Shown here piece after piece: positions 7,219 to 13,813 of a DNA stretch of 13,813 nucleotides (the first letter of the stretch is position 1; every line of letters starts with the position of its first letter). The notes below the pieces were generated by a model. It was not told the DNA's origin. It did no database searches and saw nothing but the letters and a program-made list of their open reading frames with translations. The DNA comes from Syntrophomonas sp. UBA5288 (GTDB taxonomy: Bacteria; Bacillota; Syntrophomonadia; Syntrophomonadales; Syntrophomonadaceae), in assembly GCA_002408445.1 (NCBI GenBank), contig DHSK01000019.1, positions 37,887 through 51,699 of the forward strand, read 5' to 3'. Both the position numbers and the translations under genes were made by a program.

Positions 7219-8499
7219 ATATTAAACGAAATTGCCCGGACCATAGTCAATGCCGGCGGAAGAGCGTATTACGCCGGTGGCTATGTACGTGATAATATCA
7301 TGGCTCTGCCGGCCTCAAAAGACATCGATATAGAAATATTTAACCTTTCAACCGAAAAAATAACCGATCTTCTCGGCGCTTTCGGCGAAGTATTTATATC
7401 TGGCCAAGCTTATCCGGTTATAAAAATTAAAGGTCATCCGGAATGGGATTTTACTATACCCGAAAACCCACAGCTGTCTTTTCAAGAAGCCTGTCAGAGA
7501 CGCGATTTCACCATTAATTCCATGCTCATGGATATTATAACCGGTGAGCTGATTGATGAATTAGGAGCCAGAAAAGACATCAAGCATAAGTTGATCCGGC
7601 ACACCAGCCCCGGAGTCTTCAAGAATGACCCTCTGCGGGCTTATCGAGCCTGCCAGCTAGCCGCCCGGTTTGATTTTAAGCTGCATCCGGATACTATTAA
7701 ACTGATTCAAGCCACGCCTCTAACCAACCTAAAAGCTGAACGGATCTACGAAGAATTTTGTAAATTACTGATGCTCTCCCGTAAACCTTCAATTGGTTTG
7801 AGATATATGCAAGAAACCGGGATTCTGGAAAGAATGCATCCCTCGTTGTTCCAATTGATCGGATGTCAGCAATCCCCGCTTCATCATCCCGAAGGAGACG
7901 TCTTGGAACACACCCTGCTGGTAGTGGACCAGACTGCCCAACTTAAGGATAAGTCACATTACCCCTTGGCGCTCATGTTCGCGGCTCTGCTGCATGACAC
8001 CGGGAAACCGCAATCAACCCGGATAACCGGAGAAAAAGTAACTGCCTACGGACACGATGTCTGTGGCGCCACAGTTGCGGCTGAGTTTATGCGCCGGATA
8101 ACCTCCAATGCCCGTCTCATAGCCAGCGTCTCCACTCTGATAAGAGAACATATGCGTCCGGTTCTTCTGTATAAGGAACGTGAAAGAGTCTCAGATAAAG
8201 CCCTGCGCAAACTTATCAACCGCGTTGATTTCCATGAACTTATGCTTCTGGCTGAAGCTGATTTCAAAGGACGCACGGTGGAAAGAGATTTTGAGGTGGT
8301 AAGAGCCTGGTTTGATGAGCGTTTCCAGGCCGCGGGCATAGATCCCCGGCAGAGAATCAAGCCATTGGTAAATGGCCGGGATCTTGTCCAATTAGGTTAT
8401 AAACCCGGCCAACAGATGGGCCGACTTCTCAACACCGCTTTTGAATGGCAGTTGGAAGGGAAAAACCGGGATGAAATACTAAGCCGGTTTAAGAAGTGA
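7219..8499 (+). CDS. cca: CCA tRNA nucleotidyltransferase with HD domain (5' end problematic)
   Basis: A class II nucleotidyltransferase that adds or repairs the 3' CCA of tRNA. Numbering from 7219, the head domain shows AYYAGGYVRD (16-25), the metal-binding DIDIE (D35, D37), RRDFTINSM (94-102) and DPLRAYRACQLAARFDF. An HD-type domain follows, with VLEHTL (about 228-233) and LLHDTGKP (about 257-264). A poly(A) polymerase of the same superfamily is the alternative. The first in-frame ATG (7300) lies inside the conserved N-terminus, after GGYVRD, so it cannot be the true start. The frame is open back to 7177 but has no ATG, GTG or TTG there. Either ATA 7219, after GAGGGTG, is used, or the gene begins at ATG 7196 in the neighbouring frame and one base is missing (or a ribosome slips) near the A run at 7201-7203. 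The bounds given are the in-frame ATA option. Confidence 0.88.
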   Translation: MLNEIARTIVNAGGRAYYAGGYVRDNIMALPASKDIDIEIFNLSTEKITDLLGAFGEVFISGQAYPVIKIKGHPEWDFTIPENPQLSFQEACQRRDFTINSMLMDIITGELIDELGARKDIKHKLIRHTSPGVFKNDPLRAYRACQLAARFDFKLHPDTIKLIQATPLTNLKAERIYEEFCKLLMLSRKPSIGLRYMQETGILERMHPSLFQLIGCQQSPLHHPEGDVLEHTLLVVDQTAQLKDKSHYPLALMFAALLHDTGKPQSTRITGEKVTAYGHDVCGATVAAEFMRRITSNARLIASVSTLIREHMRPVLLYKERERVSDKALRKLINRVDFHELMLLAEADFKGRTVERDFEVVRAWFDERFQAAGIDPRQRIKPLVNGRDLVQLGYKPGQQMGRLLNTAFEWQLEGKNRDEILSRFKK

Positions 8500-8517
8500 T
8501 ATACTTCCAAACCACAA

Positions 8518-8531
8518 GGGCGCACTCGCCC
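8518..8531. terminator. Short GC hairpin between convergent genes
   Basis: GGGCG and CGCCC form a five-pair stem with a CACT loop in the 36-base gap between the cca stop and the stop of the - strand MFS gene. It has no T-tract on either side, so it is at best a weak two-way terminator. Confidence 0.3.
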
Positions 8532-8535
8532 CGCA

Positions 8536-9744
8536 TTATTCGTACTGACTTTGCAATGACCGGTTATTTTCTTTCCAAGCCGGTTTTTTCCAGAACATAG
8601 CTAGAATAATACCCACCACCAGGACCAGCGCGGCAAAATAGTAGGGATAATTAATATTCATATCAAACAGAATGCCGCCTACAATAGGCCCGAAAATATT
8701 TCCCAGACTGGTGAACATCGAATTCATTCCACCTATAAAGCCTTGCTCATTGCCGGCAATTTTGGATAAATAAGTAGTGATTGCAGGACGAATTAAGTCA
8801 AACCCAACGAATAGTACAAAAGTGGTCAGCAGAATAGTTAGATATGAGCTTACCACAGTCATCAAAAAGGCCAGAACGGCAGAGATAATCAAACACCTGC
8901 GAATAAGAGCAATCTCACCGATCCTTCTGGTCAAACGGTCAAAAAGCAGTATTTGGGCAAAGGCTCCTATGAGTGCACCACCTGCGACTGCCAGCGCGAT
9001 ATCCTTAGGCGAAAAGCCGAATTTGTGGTCCACGAATAAACTAAAGAGGGATTCAAACGAAGCTAAGCCAAAAGAAGCTATAAAAATTATCAATAGAGCT
9101 ATCAGATACATGGAATTCAGAATTCTGCTCAGACTGTTCCTCTCGCTTACCTGTTTATCTGGCGGCATCGCTTGCTCAGCCATTCTGACCGGTTCTTTCA
9201 ACCATATTAATGAAATCAGTGCCGCCAGAGCACCTAATCCGGCGGCTGCGAAAAAGGGCAGCCGAATATACAACTCCCCCAAAAATCCCCCAAATCCCGG
9301 TCCGAAAATAAAACCTGTGTTTATGGCAGCCGACATATAGCCCAGAGCTTTGGAACGTTGGTCCAGAGTGGTAATATCGGCAATAAACGCAGTAGCCGCC
9401 GGCATGATAAAGGCGGCACTAAGCCCCCCCAGGCTTCGCGAAATGAATAAGGCTGAAACACTTTTTCCCAGACCGAATAATAGTTCTGAAATTGCGAACA
9501 GCAACAACCCCATAACCAATATTGGTTTGCGTCCAAGCTGATCCGCCCATCTGCCCGCTACGGGTGAGCTGATGAACTGGACAATAGCAAATAACGCAAC
9601 CATATAGCCAACCATCGAACCGCTCATGTTAAGCTCATTCATGATGGTGGGCAGGACAGGAATGACGATGCCAATTCCTAAAAAAGCAATAAATATATTG
9701 CCCAGTAAAATGCTTAAAGTGACTTTTTGCGTCTGGTATCGCAT
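8536..9744 (-). CDS. MFS transporter, DHA1-type drug exporter-like
   Basis: A 402-residue membrane protein with about 12 hydrophobic segments. MFS motif A is seen as GRWADQLGRKP in the loop after the second segment. The antiporter motif C is seen as GFIFGPGFGGFLG in the fifth. The opening GIGIVIPVLPTIMNELNMSG is characteristic of NorA/Bmr/TetA-like proton-coupled exporters. A charged central loop (about residues 185-205) separates the two halves. The substrate cannot be inferred from sequence. ATG at 9744-9742 follows AAAGGAA on the - strand. The gene lies 95 bases downstream of the purine permease gene on the same strand and could be co-transcribed with it, and it is convergent with cca. Confidence 0.88.
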   Translation of the reverse strand: MRYQTQKVTLSILLGNIFIAFLGIGIVIPVLPTIMNELNMSGSMVGYMVALFAIVQFISSPVAGRWADQLGRKPILVMGLLLFAISELLFGLGKSVSALFISRSLGGLSAAFIMPAATAFIADITTLDQRSKALGYMSAAINTGFIFGPGFGGFLGELYIRLPFFAAAGLGALAALISLIWLKEPVRMAEQAMPPDKQVSERNSLSRILNSMYLIALLIIFIASFGLASFESLFSLFVDHKFGFSPKDIALAVAGGALIGAFAQILLFDRLTRRIGEIALIRRCLIISAVLAFLMTVVSSYLTILLTTFVLFVGFDLIRPAITTYLSKIAGNEQGFIGGMNSMFTSLGNIFGPIVGGILFDMNINYPYYFAALVLVVGIILAMFWKKPAWKENNRSLQSQYE

Positions 9745-9826
9745 ATTTCAAATCTTCCTTTTACTTGGTAGCGGCAACATCACCTATCATAACTGAAGTT
9801 TCACAGAAATGGAAGTGGAGAAGTCA

Positions 9827-9848
9827 AGCGGAACAAACCTCATCCGCT
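9827..9848 (-). terminator. Hairpin overlapping the permease stop codon
   Basis: AGCGGA and TCCGCT (9827-9832 with 9843-9848) form a six-pair stem with a ten-base loop across the stop codon of the purine permease gene. No T-tract follows on the - strand, so read-through into the MFS gene is likely. Confidence 0.25.
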
Positions 9849-11168
9849 AGCCCGCATCGCAAAGTTGATAATAAACAATGCAGCGATGATGTACATCATC
9901 CAGTGTATATCCTTTGCCCGACCTGTGAGCAGCTTAATCACCGTGTAAACGATAAAACCCATTCCCAGACCGGTAGCAATACTAAAGGTAAGCGGCATGC
10001 CAATTATCGTGAGAAAAACCGGGAATGACTCGGTAAAATCTTTAAAATTAATTTCAACAATTTCAGAAAGCATTAAAGCTCCTACAATAACCAGGGCCGG
10101 AGCCGTGGCAAAAGACGGAACCAGGCCGATCAATGGAGTAAAAATCAGGGCTGCGGCAAAAAGGATTGCCACCACCACCGCGGTTAATCCGGTACGGCCG
10201 CCTTCGGCTACCCCGACCGCACTTTCCAAATAGGATGTAACCGTGCAGGTTCCCAGTACAGCACTTGACATGGTTCCAATCGAATCAGATATGAAGGCGC
10301 GCCCTAACTCAGGGGGCTGGCCTTCTTCTTTCATTAGCCCGGCCTTTTTTAAAAGACCCATAAGAGTTCCCATATTATCAAACAGTTCCACCATGGTAAA
10401 AGTAAAAATAATATTGAAGATTCCAAACCGCAAGGCTCCGGCTAAGTCAAGTTTACCCAGGGTAGGTGCCAGGCTTGGTAAATCAAAGCTCGCTATATCC
10501 GATATTCCGCGAGGATAAGCGACGGTTCCGGTAATCATGCCCAAAATAGTAGTTGCCAGGATAGAGATGATCAGGGCTCCTTTGATATTACGTGACATTA
10601 AAACTGCCGACAGGAGTATTCCGAAAACTGCCAGCAGGGGCTCCGGCTTGGTCAAATTACCAATACCGACAAAGGTAGATTCGTTAGCAACCACAATCCC
10701 GGCATTTTTAAGTCCGATAAAAGCAATATATAAACCAATACCTACCGGAATAGCCGCTCTTAAAGAGGGGGGAACTGCTTCAATAATCCAATGACGTACC
10801 CTGGTTACAGTTAAAATAAGAAAGAATACGCCTGAGATAAATACCGCTCCCAGCGCAACCGTCCAGTGTAGTCCAAAACCCAGAACAACCGTATAGGTAA
10901 AGAAGGCATTAAGCCCCATTCCCGGCGCGACAGCAATAGGGTAATTAGCCAGCAGTCCCATTAATAAAGTTGCCACAAAAGAAGCTGCTATGGTAGCAGC
11001 AATAGCAGCTTCTTTTGGAATTCCCGCCGCAGCCAAAATGGTAGGATTAACAAAAATGACATAGCCTATAGTAACAAATGTAGTAAGCCCCGCAATTAGT
11101 TCAGTCTTTACATTGGTTCCTCTTTCATTAAGTTTAAAAAATTGCTCCACTGTACCGCAACCAGCCAT
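9840..11168 (-). CDS. AzgA-type (NCS2) purine permease
   Basis: A 442-residue polytopic membrane protein of the AzgA/PbuG branch of nucleobase transporters, which import adenine, guanine or hypoxanthine with protons. Signature segments are GLTTFVTIGYVIFVNP (about 27-42), ANYPIAVAPGMGLNAFF (about 74-90) and, later, ELFDNMGTLMGLLKKAGLM and a Thr/Ser-rich SYLESAVGVAEGGRTGLTAV. The start is ATG 11168-11166, six bases after GGGAGG on the - strand. An upstream ATG at 11321 would add a 51-residue non-membrane extension without family support. I found no purine riboswitch core or PurR-type box in the leader, so regulation is not visible. Which purine is carried cannot be decided. Confidence 0.92.
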   Translation of the reverse strand: MAGCGTVEQFFKLNERGTNVKTELIAGLTTFVTIGYVIFVNPTILAAAGIPKEAAIAATIAASFVATLLMGLLANYPIAVAPGMGLNAFFTYTVVLGFGLHWTVALGAVFISGVFFLILTVTRVRHWIIEAVPPSLRAAIPVGIGLYIAFIGLKNAGIVVANESTFVGIGNLTKPEPLLAVFGILLSAVLMSRNIKGALIISILATTILGMITGTVAYPRGISDIASFDLPSLAPTLGKLDLAGALRFGIFNIIFTFTMVELFDNMGTLMGLLKKAGLMKEEGQPPELGRAFISDSIGTMSSAVLGTCTVTSYLESAVGVAEGGRTGLTAVVVAILFAAALIFTPLIGLVPSFATAPALVIVGALMLSEIVEINFKDFTESFPVFLTIIGMPLTFSIATGLGMGFIVYTVIKLLTGRAKDIHWMMYIIAALFIINFAMRASG

Positions 11169-11834
11169 ATAATACCTCCCTCGCTTTTCTCTAATATTTT
11201 CCCGATAATACTTAGAAAAATACGGCTGAAAGGCAAAAGAAAAAATCTGAAAATCAAGCTGATTATTTGGGTAGGCAAGGCTAGGAATCTTGCATTGAGC
11301 AAAATGTATTCTGTATAGCATGGATTTTGAGTAAATAGAGATATGCCAAGGAATGATGAATGGGAATTTCTTATAAATGCTGCACGCAGTCTGGAAGCAA
11401 CCGGGGCAACTCTTATGCAGGGCAGCCTAAACTACGCTCTCGACTAATTAATATCCGACTATTGAACCCACCGATCGTTCAATTCAGTAATGCCCCTTTT
11501 GCTATGCTTTTTTTCACCACAGCGGGCAAAAACATAAACTTTAGGGCTGTAAAAAATTGGTAAAAACCTTAACAAAAGAAGATTAGGTATTCCTTTCAGG
11601 CATTATAGTTTTACGGAGTTTTCTGCTCCGTCGTACTGTATTTACCATTCTGTCTTAATATTAAGAAACTTAGAGGATTTACGACATTACGGATAGAAAA
11701 TATAAATATACATAACGGTTAAATCAATATTATGTTTATTATGTCTATCCTGAAAACAAAGATAACGCAGAAAACAAAAAATGCCAAAGAAATACTAGAC
11801 CCAAGCAAATGATTGAGCATACAAAATGATCTTT
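11169..11834. other. Gene-poor stretch between the permease and the IS element
   Basis: About 670 AT-rich bases with no recognisable gene. It contains the permease leader, a possible 34-codon ORF (11343-11447), and inverted repeats ATTGAAC/GTTCAAT (11461-11483) and ACGGAG/CTCCGT (11613-11631). It also holds a perfect 14-base palindrome TCTTAATATTAAGA (11653-11666) and a nested pair GGATAGA/TCTATCC (11691-11697 with 11744-11750) around ACATAA/TTATGT (11710-11715 with 11730-11735). Longer frames here translate to unlikely proteins. Confidence 0.6.
11343..11447 (+). CDS. Possible 34-residue small protein, unrecognised
   Basis: ATG 11343 opens a frame ending at TAA 11445-11447. The product begins MPRNDEWEFLINAARSLEAT and ends GATLMQGSLNYALD. 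The first half reads like an amphipathic helix with balanced charge, and the codon choice looks coding-like. Against it, only AGAG (11337-11340) lies near the start as a ribosome site, and the length is within chance. A weak promoter-like pair, TTGCAT (11290-11295) and TATAGC (11314-11319), lies upstream. A seven-pair inverted repeat (11461-11483) lies shortly after the stop. It could also be the remnant of a decayed gene. Confidence 0.3.
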   Translation: MPRNDEWEFLINAARSLEATGATLMQGSLNYALD

Positions 11835-11842
11835 GAAAATAG

Positions 11843-11852
11843 AATTGTTGCC
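11843..11852 (-). repeat. 10-base inverted partner of a sequence in the IS upstream region
   Basis: On the - strand this reads GGCAACAATT, starting at the last base of the transposase stop codon. The exact inverted copy lies at 13156-13165, inside the loop of the large upstream hairpin. It may be a donor-end sequence recognised by the guide RNA, or a subterminal inverted repeat. Confidence 0.5.
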
Positions 11853-13084
11853 TAAGCTGTACCTGTACTGATTTGTTGATCAATGGTAACGGTATATCCA
11901 AAAGCTTCAAGCCGTTTGACAGATTTCTTTACGATCTCGTTTTTTCGCCTCTGCTCAAAGAAATCTGGCCCAAGTTCTTTATAAGGAGTATTTGCTTTCA
12001 GCATATGATACACAATTGTAAGGATGGTATGAGCTACTGCTACAGTAGCACGGTTTTTACCTCTCCTTGCTGCAATTCTGGAGTATTGGGCGCTAAAATA
12101 GGTGTTTTTTAGATGACCGGCTACCTTTGCACACTCTATTAACGTAGTTTTCAGTATATCGCTTCCCTTGCGGGTTTTTCCGCTTTTACGTTTCCCTGCA
12201 CTCTCGTTGTTACCGGGGCATAGTCCAGCCCAAGAAGCAAGATGAGCAGCAGAAGGGAATTGGTCCATATTGGTACCTATCTCAGCGATAATAACCTGGG
12301 CACTACGTTCCCCAATTCCGGGAATAGAATCAATAAGTAAGGTTTGGTCACTGACAGGCTCCATTTTCTCGCGTATTTCCTTATCCAGCAGTAAGATATG
12401 GCTTTCAAGGAAATCAATATGGCTTAGCATAGAATCCAGCATTAGGCGTTGATGTTTGCCCATGAAACCATGAAGAGCTTCTTCAAGTTGAGGTATCTTT
12501 TTACGCATTTGCCTTCGTGCCTTATTAGCCATTGCTTTTGCATCATCGCATCCAGCTGCAAGCATTGAAAGCATATCACGAGAAGACTTACCATCAATTT
12601 CACTTACTACAGAAGATAGTTTGATGTTAGCTCCCTCAAGAACTTTTTGAATACGATTCAATTCCCTGGCACGCTCCTGTACCATGCTGCGGCGATAGCG
12701 TACAAGCTCTTTGAGTTCACGTTGTTCCCGCTTGGGGATAAAGCTTCCATTCAACAAACCGTGGCGCAGTAAATCAGCAATCCATTCTGAGTCTTTGACA
12801 TCAGTTTTACGACCTGGTACAGCTTTGATATGTTGAGCATTAACAACTAAAGTAGACATCTCCTCCATTTCCAGGAGATTGTAGATTGGCTTCCAGTATG
12901 AGCCGGTTGCTTCCATAGCAACGCATTGACAATCAACGCTTTTAAGCCAGTCAACTAAAGAAAGAAGCGCTGAGGGCATTGTACTGAAACTCCGAATCTC
13001 CTTCTTTTTACCTGATAGTAGACAAGCAACGATTGTCTTTTTATGAACATCCATACCACAACAGCGCTCGTAAATTACATTCAT
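11852..13084 (-). CDS. IS110-family transposase (DEDD recombinase)
   Basis: A 410-residue RNA-guided-type recombinase. The N-terminal RuvC-like DEDD domain is complete: D12 in GMDVHKK, E58 in AMEATGSY, D95 and D98 in KTDVKDSEW. The 95/98 spacing matches the last two acidic residues of IS621. A long helical, charged segment follows (about 115-245). The C-terminal Tnp domain starts at DSIPGIGERSAQVIIAEIG and holds LASWAGLCPGNNESAGKRKSGKTRKG, where S295 (or S301) is the probable nucleophilic serine. IS110 enzymes excise and insert the element as a circle using a composite DEDD plus serine active site. The ATG at 13084 follows GGAGGT with six-base spacing. No frameshift or truncation is seen, so the gene looks functional. 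Confidence 0.96.
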   Translation of the reverse strand: MNVIYERCCGMDVHKKTIVACLLSGKKKEIRSFSTMPSALLSLVDWLKSVDCQCVAMEATGSYWKPIYNLLEMEEMSTLVVNAQHIKAVPGRKTDVKDSEWIADLLRHGLLNGSFIPKREQRELKELVRYRRSMVQERARELNRIQKVLEGANIKLSSVVSEIDGKSSRDMLSMLAAGCDDAKAMANKARRQMRKKIPQLEEALHGFMGKHQRLMLDSMLSHIDFLESHILLLDKEIREKMEPVSDQTLLIDSIPGIGERSAQVIIAEIGTNMDQFPSAAHLASWAGLCPGNNESAGKRKSGKTRKGSDILKTTLIECAKVAGHLKNTYFSAQYSRIAARRGKNRATVAVAHTILTIVYHMLKANTPYKELGPDFFEQRRKNEIVKKSVKRLEAFGYTVTIDQQISTGTA

Positions 13085-13117
13085 TGAGAGACCTCCAATG
13101 ATTTTAAATTTACGGCG

Positions 13118-13301
13118 GGTTTCCTGGAACGTATTAATCTACCCTGCGTGCTCATGGCAACAATTTGTGGTTCAAGCAGGAAACCTCAGTCAGTCTATAA
13201 AGTCGGGCTCGAAGCACCAAGACATTCCGACTTATGCCGTAAGAAAAGCATAGCATCGGAGCCAAATGTTTTCATTACTTTGCTGGTGCGCAAGCCGCGC
13301 A
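13118..13301 (-). ncRNA. Candidate bridge (seek) RNA of the IS110 element
   Basis: On the - strand, reading toward the transposase, three stem-loops occur. First is TGCGC/GCGCA with a five-base loop (13287-13301). Second is AAGTCGG/CCGACTT (13227-13233 with 13200-13206) around a 20-base loop. Third is a nine-pair stem (13177-13185 with 13118-13126), extended after a three-base bulge by GAAC/GTTC (13127-13130 with 13170-13173), around a 39-base loop. A 5' hairpin followed by two wide loops is the layout described for IS621-type bridge RNAs, with target loop then donor loop. The third loop contains AATTGTTGCC, complementary to the - strand sequence at the transposase stop. Promoter, exact ends and guide assignment are not established. 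Confidence 0.55.
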
Positions 13302-13405
13302 TGGGCGTCTATTAGGCGAAGTTCGTAGTAGTTGGCTATACAAGAAAATTGCATTCAAATTTTACATTACAATAGTTCATTTCATATTAAGGAAAGGGAA
13401 TATTT

Positions 13406-13813
13406 ATGAAGAGGAAAGCTATTGCCGCAAGTACGCATATCAATCGGCATAATACTAAGATCTCCTTGGAAGCGCTGGAAAGTGCTGCTGATCAAATCAA
13501 TAATGGTACCGAAGTTCCAATCATAGGTCTTGATCATGATATTACCATTCCCCCTTTAGGCAAATGTATCAAGGCTTATACTGAACTATTGCCAGACGGT
13601 GAACATCAGGCTGTTATTATCCAAGATTATTTTGACGAGCATGGCCAAATAGAAATGCCTGATGGTTCCATTCTGATAAAAGAATATAGTCTCAGTGATA
13701 ATCGCCCGTTAGCTACAAGAGGAACAGAGTCAGTAGAGAAGACGCATCTTGCATATGATTTTGTTAACTTTGAGTCCAAAGAGTCTCTCGCTGAGTTTTT
13801 GAGCGAAGTTAGA
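13406..13813 (+). CDS. Unrecognised protein, 5' part only (runs off the window)
   Basis: ATG 13406 follows AAGGAAAGGG (13389-13398) with good spacing and opens a frame of 136 codons to the window edge. The product starts MKRKAIAASTHINRHNTKIS, continues with a helical stretch (LEALESAADQINNG) and then a strand-rich part (VPIIGLDHDITIPPLGKCIKAY, then DGEHQAVIIQDYFDEHGQIE). No family is identified. The H-D followed by a glycine-lysine strand faintly recalls phage prohead-protease-like folds, but this is too weak to name. No signal peptide or membrane segment is seen. The gene starts about 55 bases beyond the estimated IS end, so the insertion may have separated it from its original promoter. Confidence 0.7.
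   Translation, partial: MKRKAIAASTHINRHNTKISLEALESAADQINNGTEVPIIGLDHDITIPPLGKCIKAYTELLPDGEHQAVIIQDYFDEHGQIEMPDGSILIKEYSLSDNRPLATRGTESVEKTHLAYDFVNFESKESLAEFLSEVR

Larger units (their letters stand above)
11835..13349 (-). mobile_element. IS110-family insertion sequence (ends approximate)
   Basis: The element comprises an intact IS110-type transposase gene on the - strand, a roughly 265-base structured non-coding part upstream of it and a short tail after its stop. IS110 elements usually lack long terminal inverted repeats and target duplications, so ends are hard to fix from one copy. I set them at a hexamer, GAAAAT, that appears on both sides (11835-11840 and 13344-13349). This gives about 1.5 kb, a normal size for the family, but a shared AT-rich hexamer can be chance. 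The non-coding part being 5' of the gene fits the IS110 subgroup rather than IS1111. Confidence 0.6.

Noticed and set aside
8777..10794. Several + strand frames opposite the transporter genes
   Set aside because: They are rich in Ile, Arg, Pro and Ser, as expected for the complement of membrane-protein genes, and have no motifs.
11169..11321. 51-residue N-terminal extension of the purine permease
   Set aside because: The family begins near MAGCGTVEQFF, and a strong GGGAGG site stands right before ATG 11168.
11169..11345. Purine riboswitch in front of the purine permease
   Set aside because: I looked on the - strand for the conserved junction and loop sequences (TATA...ATATGG...TCTACC) and did not see them.
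13441..13813. IS insertion inside the unrecognised ORF
   Set aside because: The ORF has its own start and ribosome site beyond the element, so there is no sign that its coding part is broken.
1..13813. CRISPR array, tRNA or rRNA genes
   Set aside because: No regularly spaced repeats and no tRNA- or rRNA-like segments were seen on either strand.

Overview
The window looks like a chromosomal segment of an anaerobic low-to-mid-GC Firmicute of class Clostridia. A Syntrophomonas-like relative is a reasonable guess, but this is inference from gene content and protein style, not a database match. Supporting points are the mutL - methyltransferase - miaA - hfq order, strong AGGAGG-type ribosome binding sites, frequent GTG/TTG starts, and a class II CCA-adding enzyme carrying an HD domain.

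Left part (273-7087, + strand): one compact run of six genes. It holds a hydantoinase/oxoprolinase-family protein, a histone-deacetylase-like amidohydrolase with a C-terminal zinc-ribbon-like tail, mutL (mismatch repair), an RsmJ-like methyltransferase, miaA (tRNA dimethylallyltransferase) and hfq (RNA chaperone). Most genes overlap or are separated by only a few bases, and the run ends in a strong hairpin that overlaps the hfq stop codon. The hydantoinase-deacetylase pair sits where mutS is often found in Firmicutes. Upstream (56-228) is a hairpin-rich, non-coding stretch with two 10-base direct repeats.

Middle (7169-11168): a separate + strand unit for the CCA-adding enzyme, whose 5' end has no ordinary in-frame start codon. 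It is convergent with two - strand transporter genes, an AzgA-type purine permease and, downstream of it, a DHA1-type MFS exporter.

Right part (11169-13813): a roughly 670-base gene-poor stretch with one possible 34-codon ORF and several palindromes. It is followed by an apparently intact IS110-family element (about 11835-13349, ends uncertain) encoding a 410-residue DEDD transposase on the - strand. The roughly 265 bases upstream of the transposase hold large stem-loops resembling the bridge (seek) RNA that guides IS110-type recombinases. One loop contains a 10-base sequence exactly complementary to the sequence that begins at the transposase stop codon. This RNA-guided element is the most interesting system in the window. 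Beyond it, an unrecognised ORF (13406 onward) runs off the right edge.
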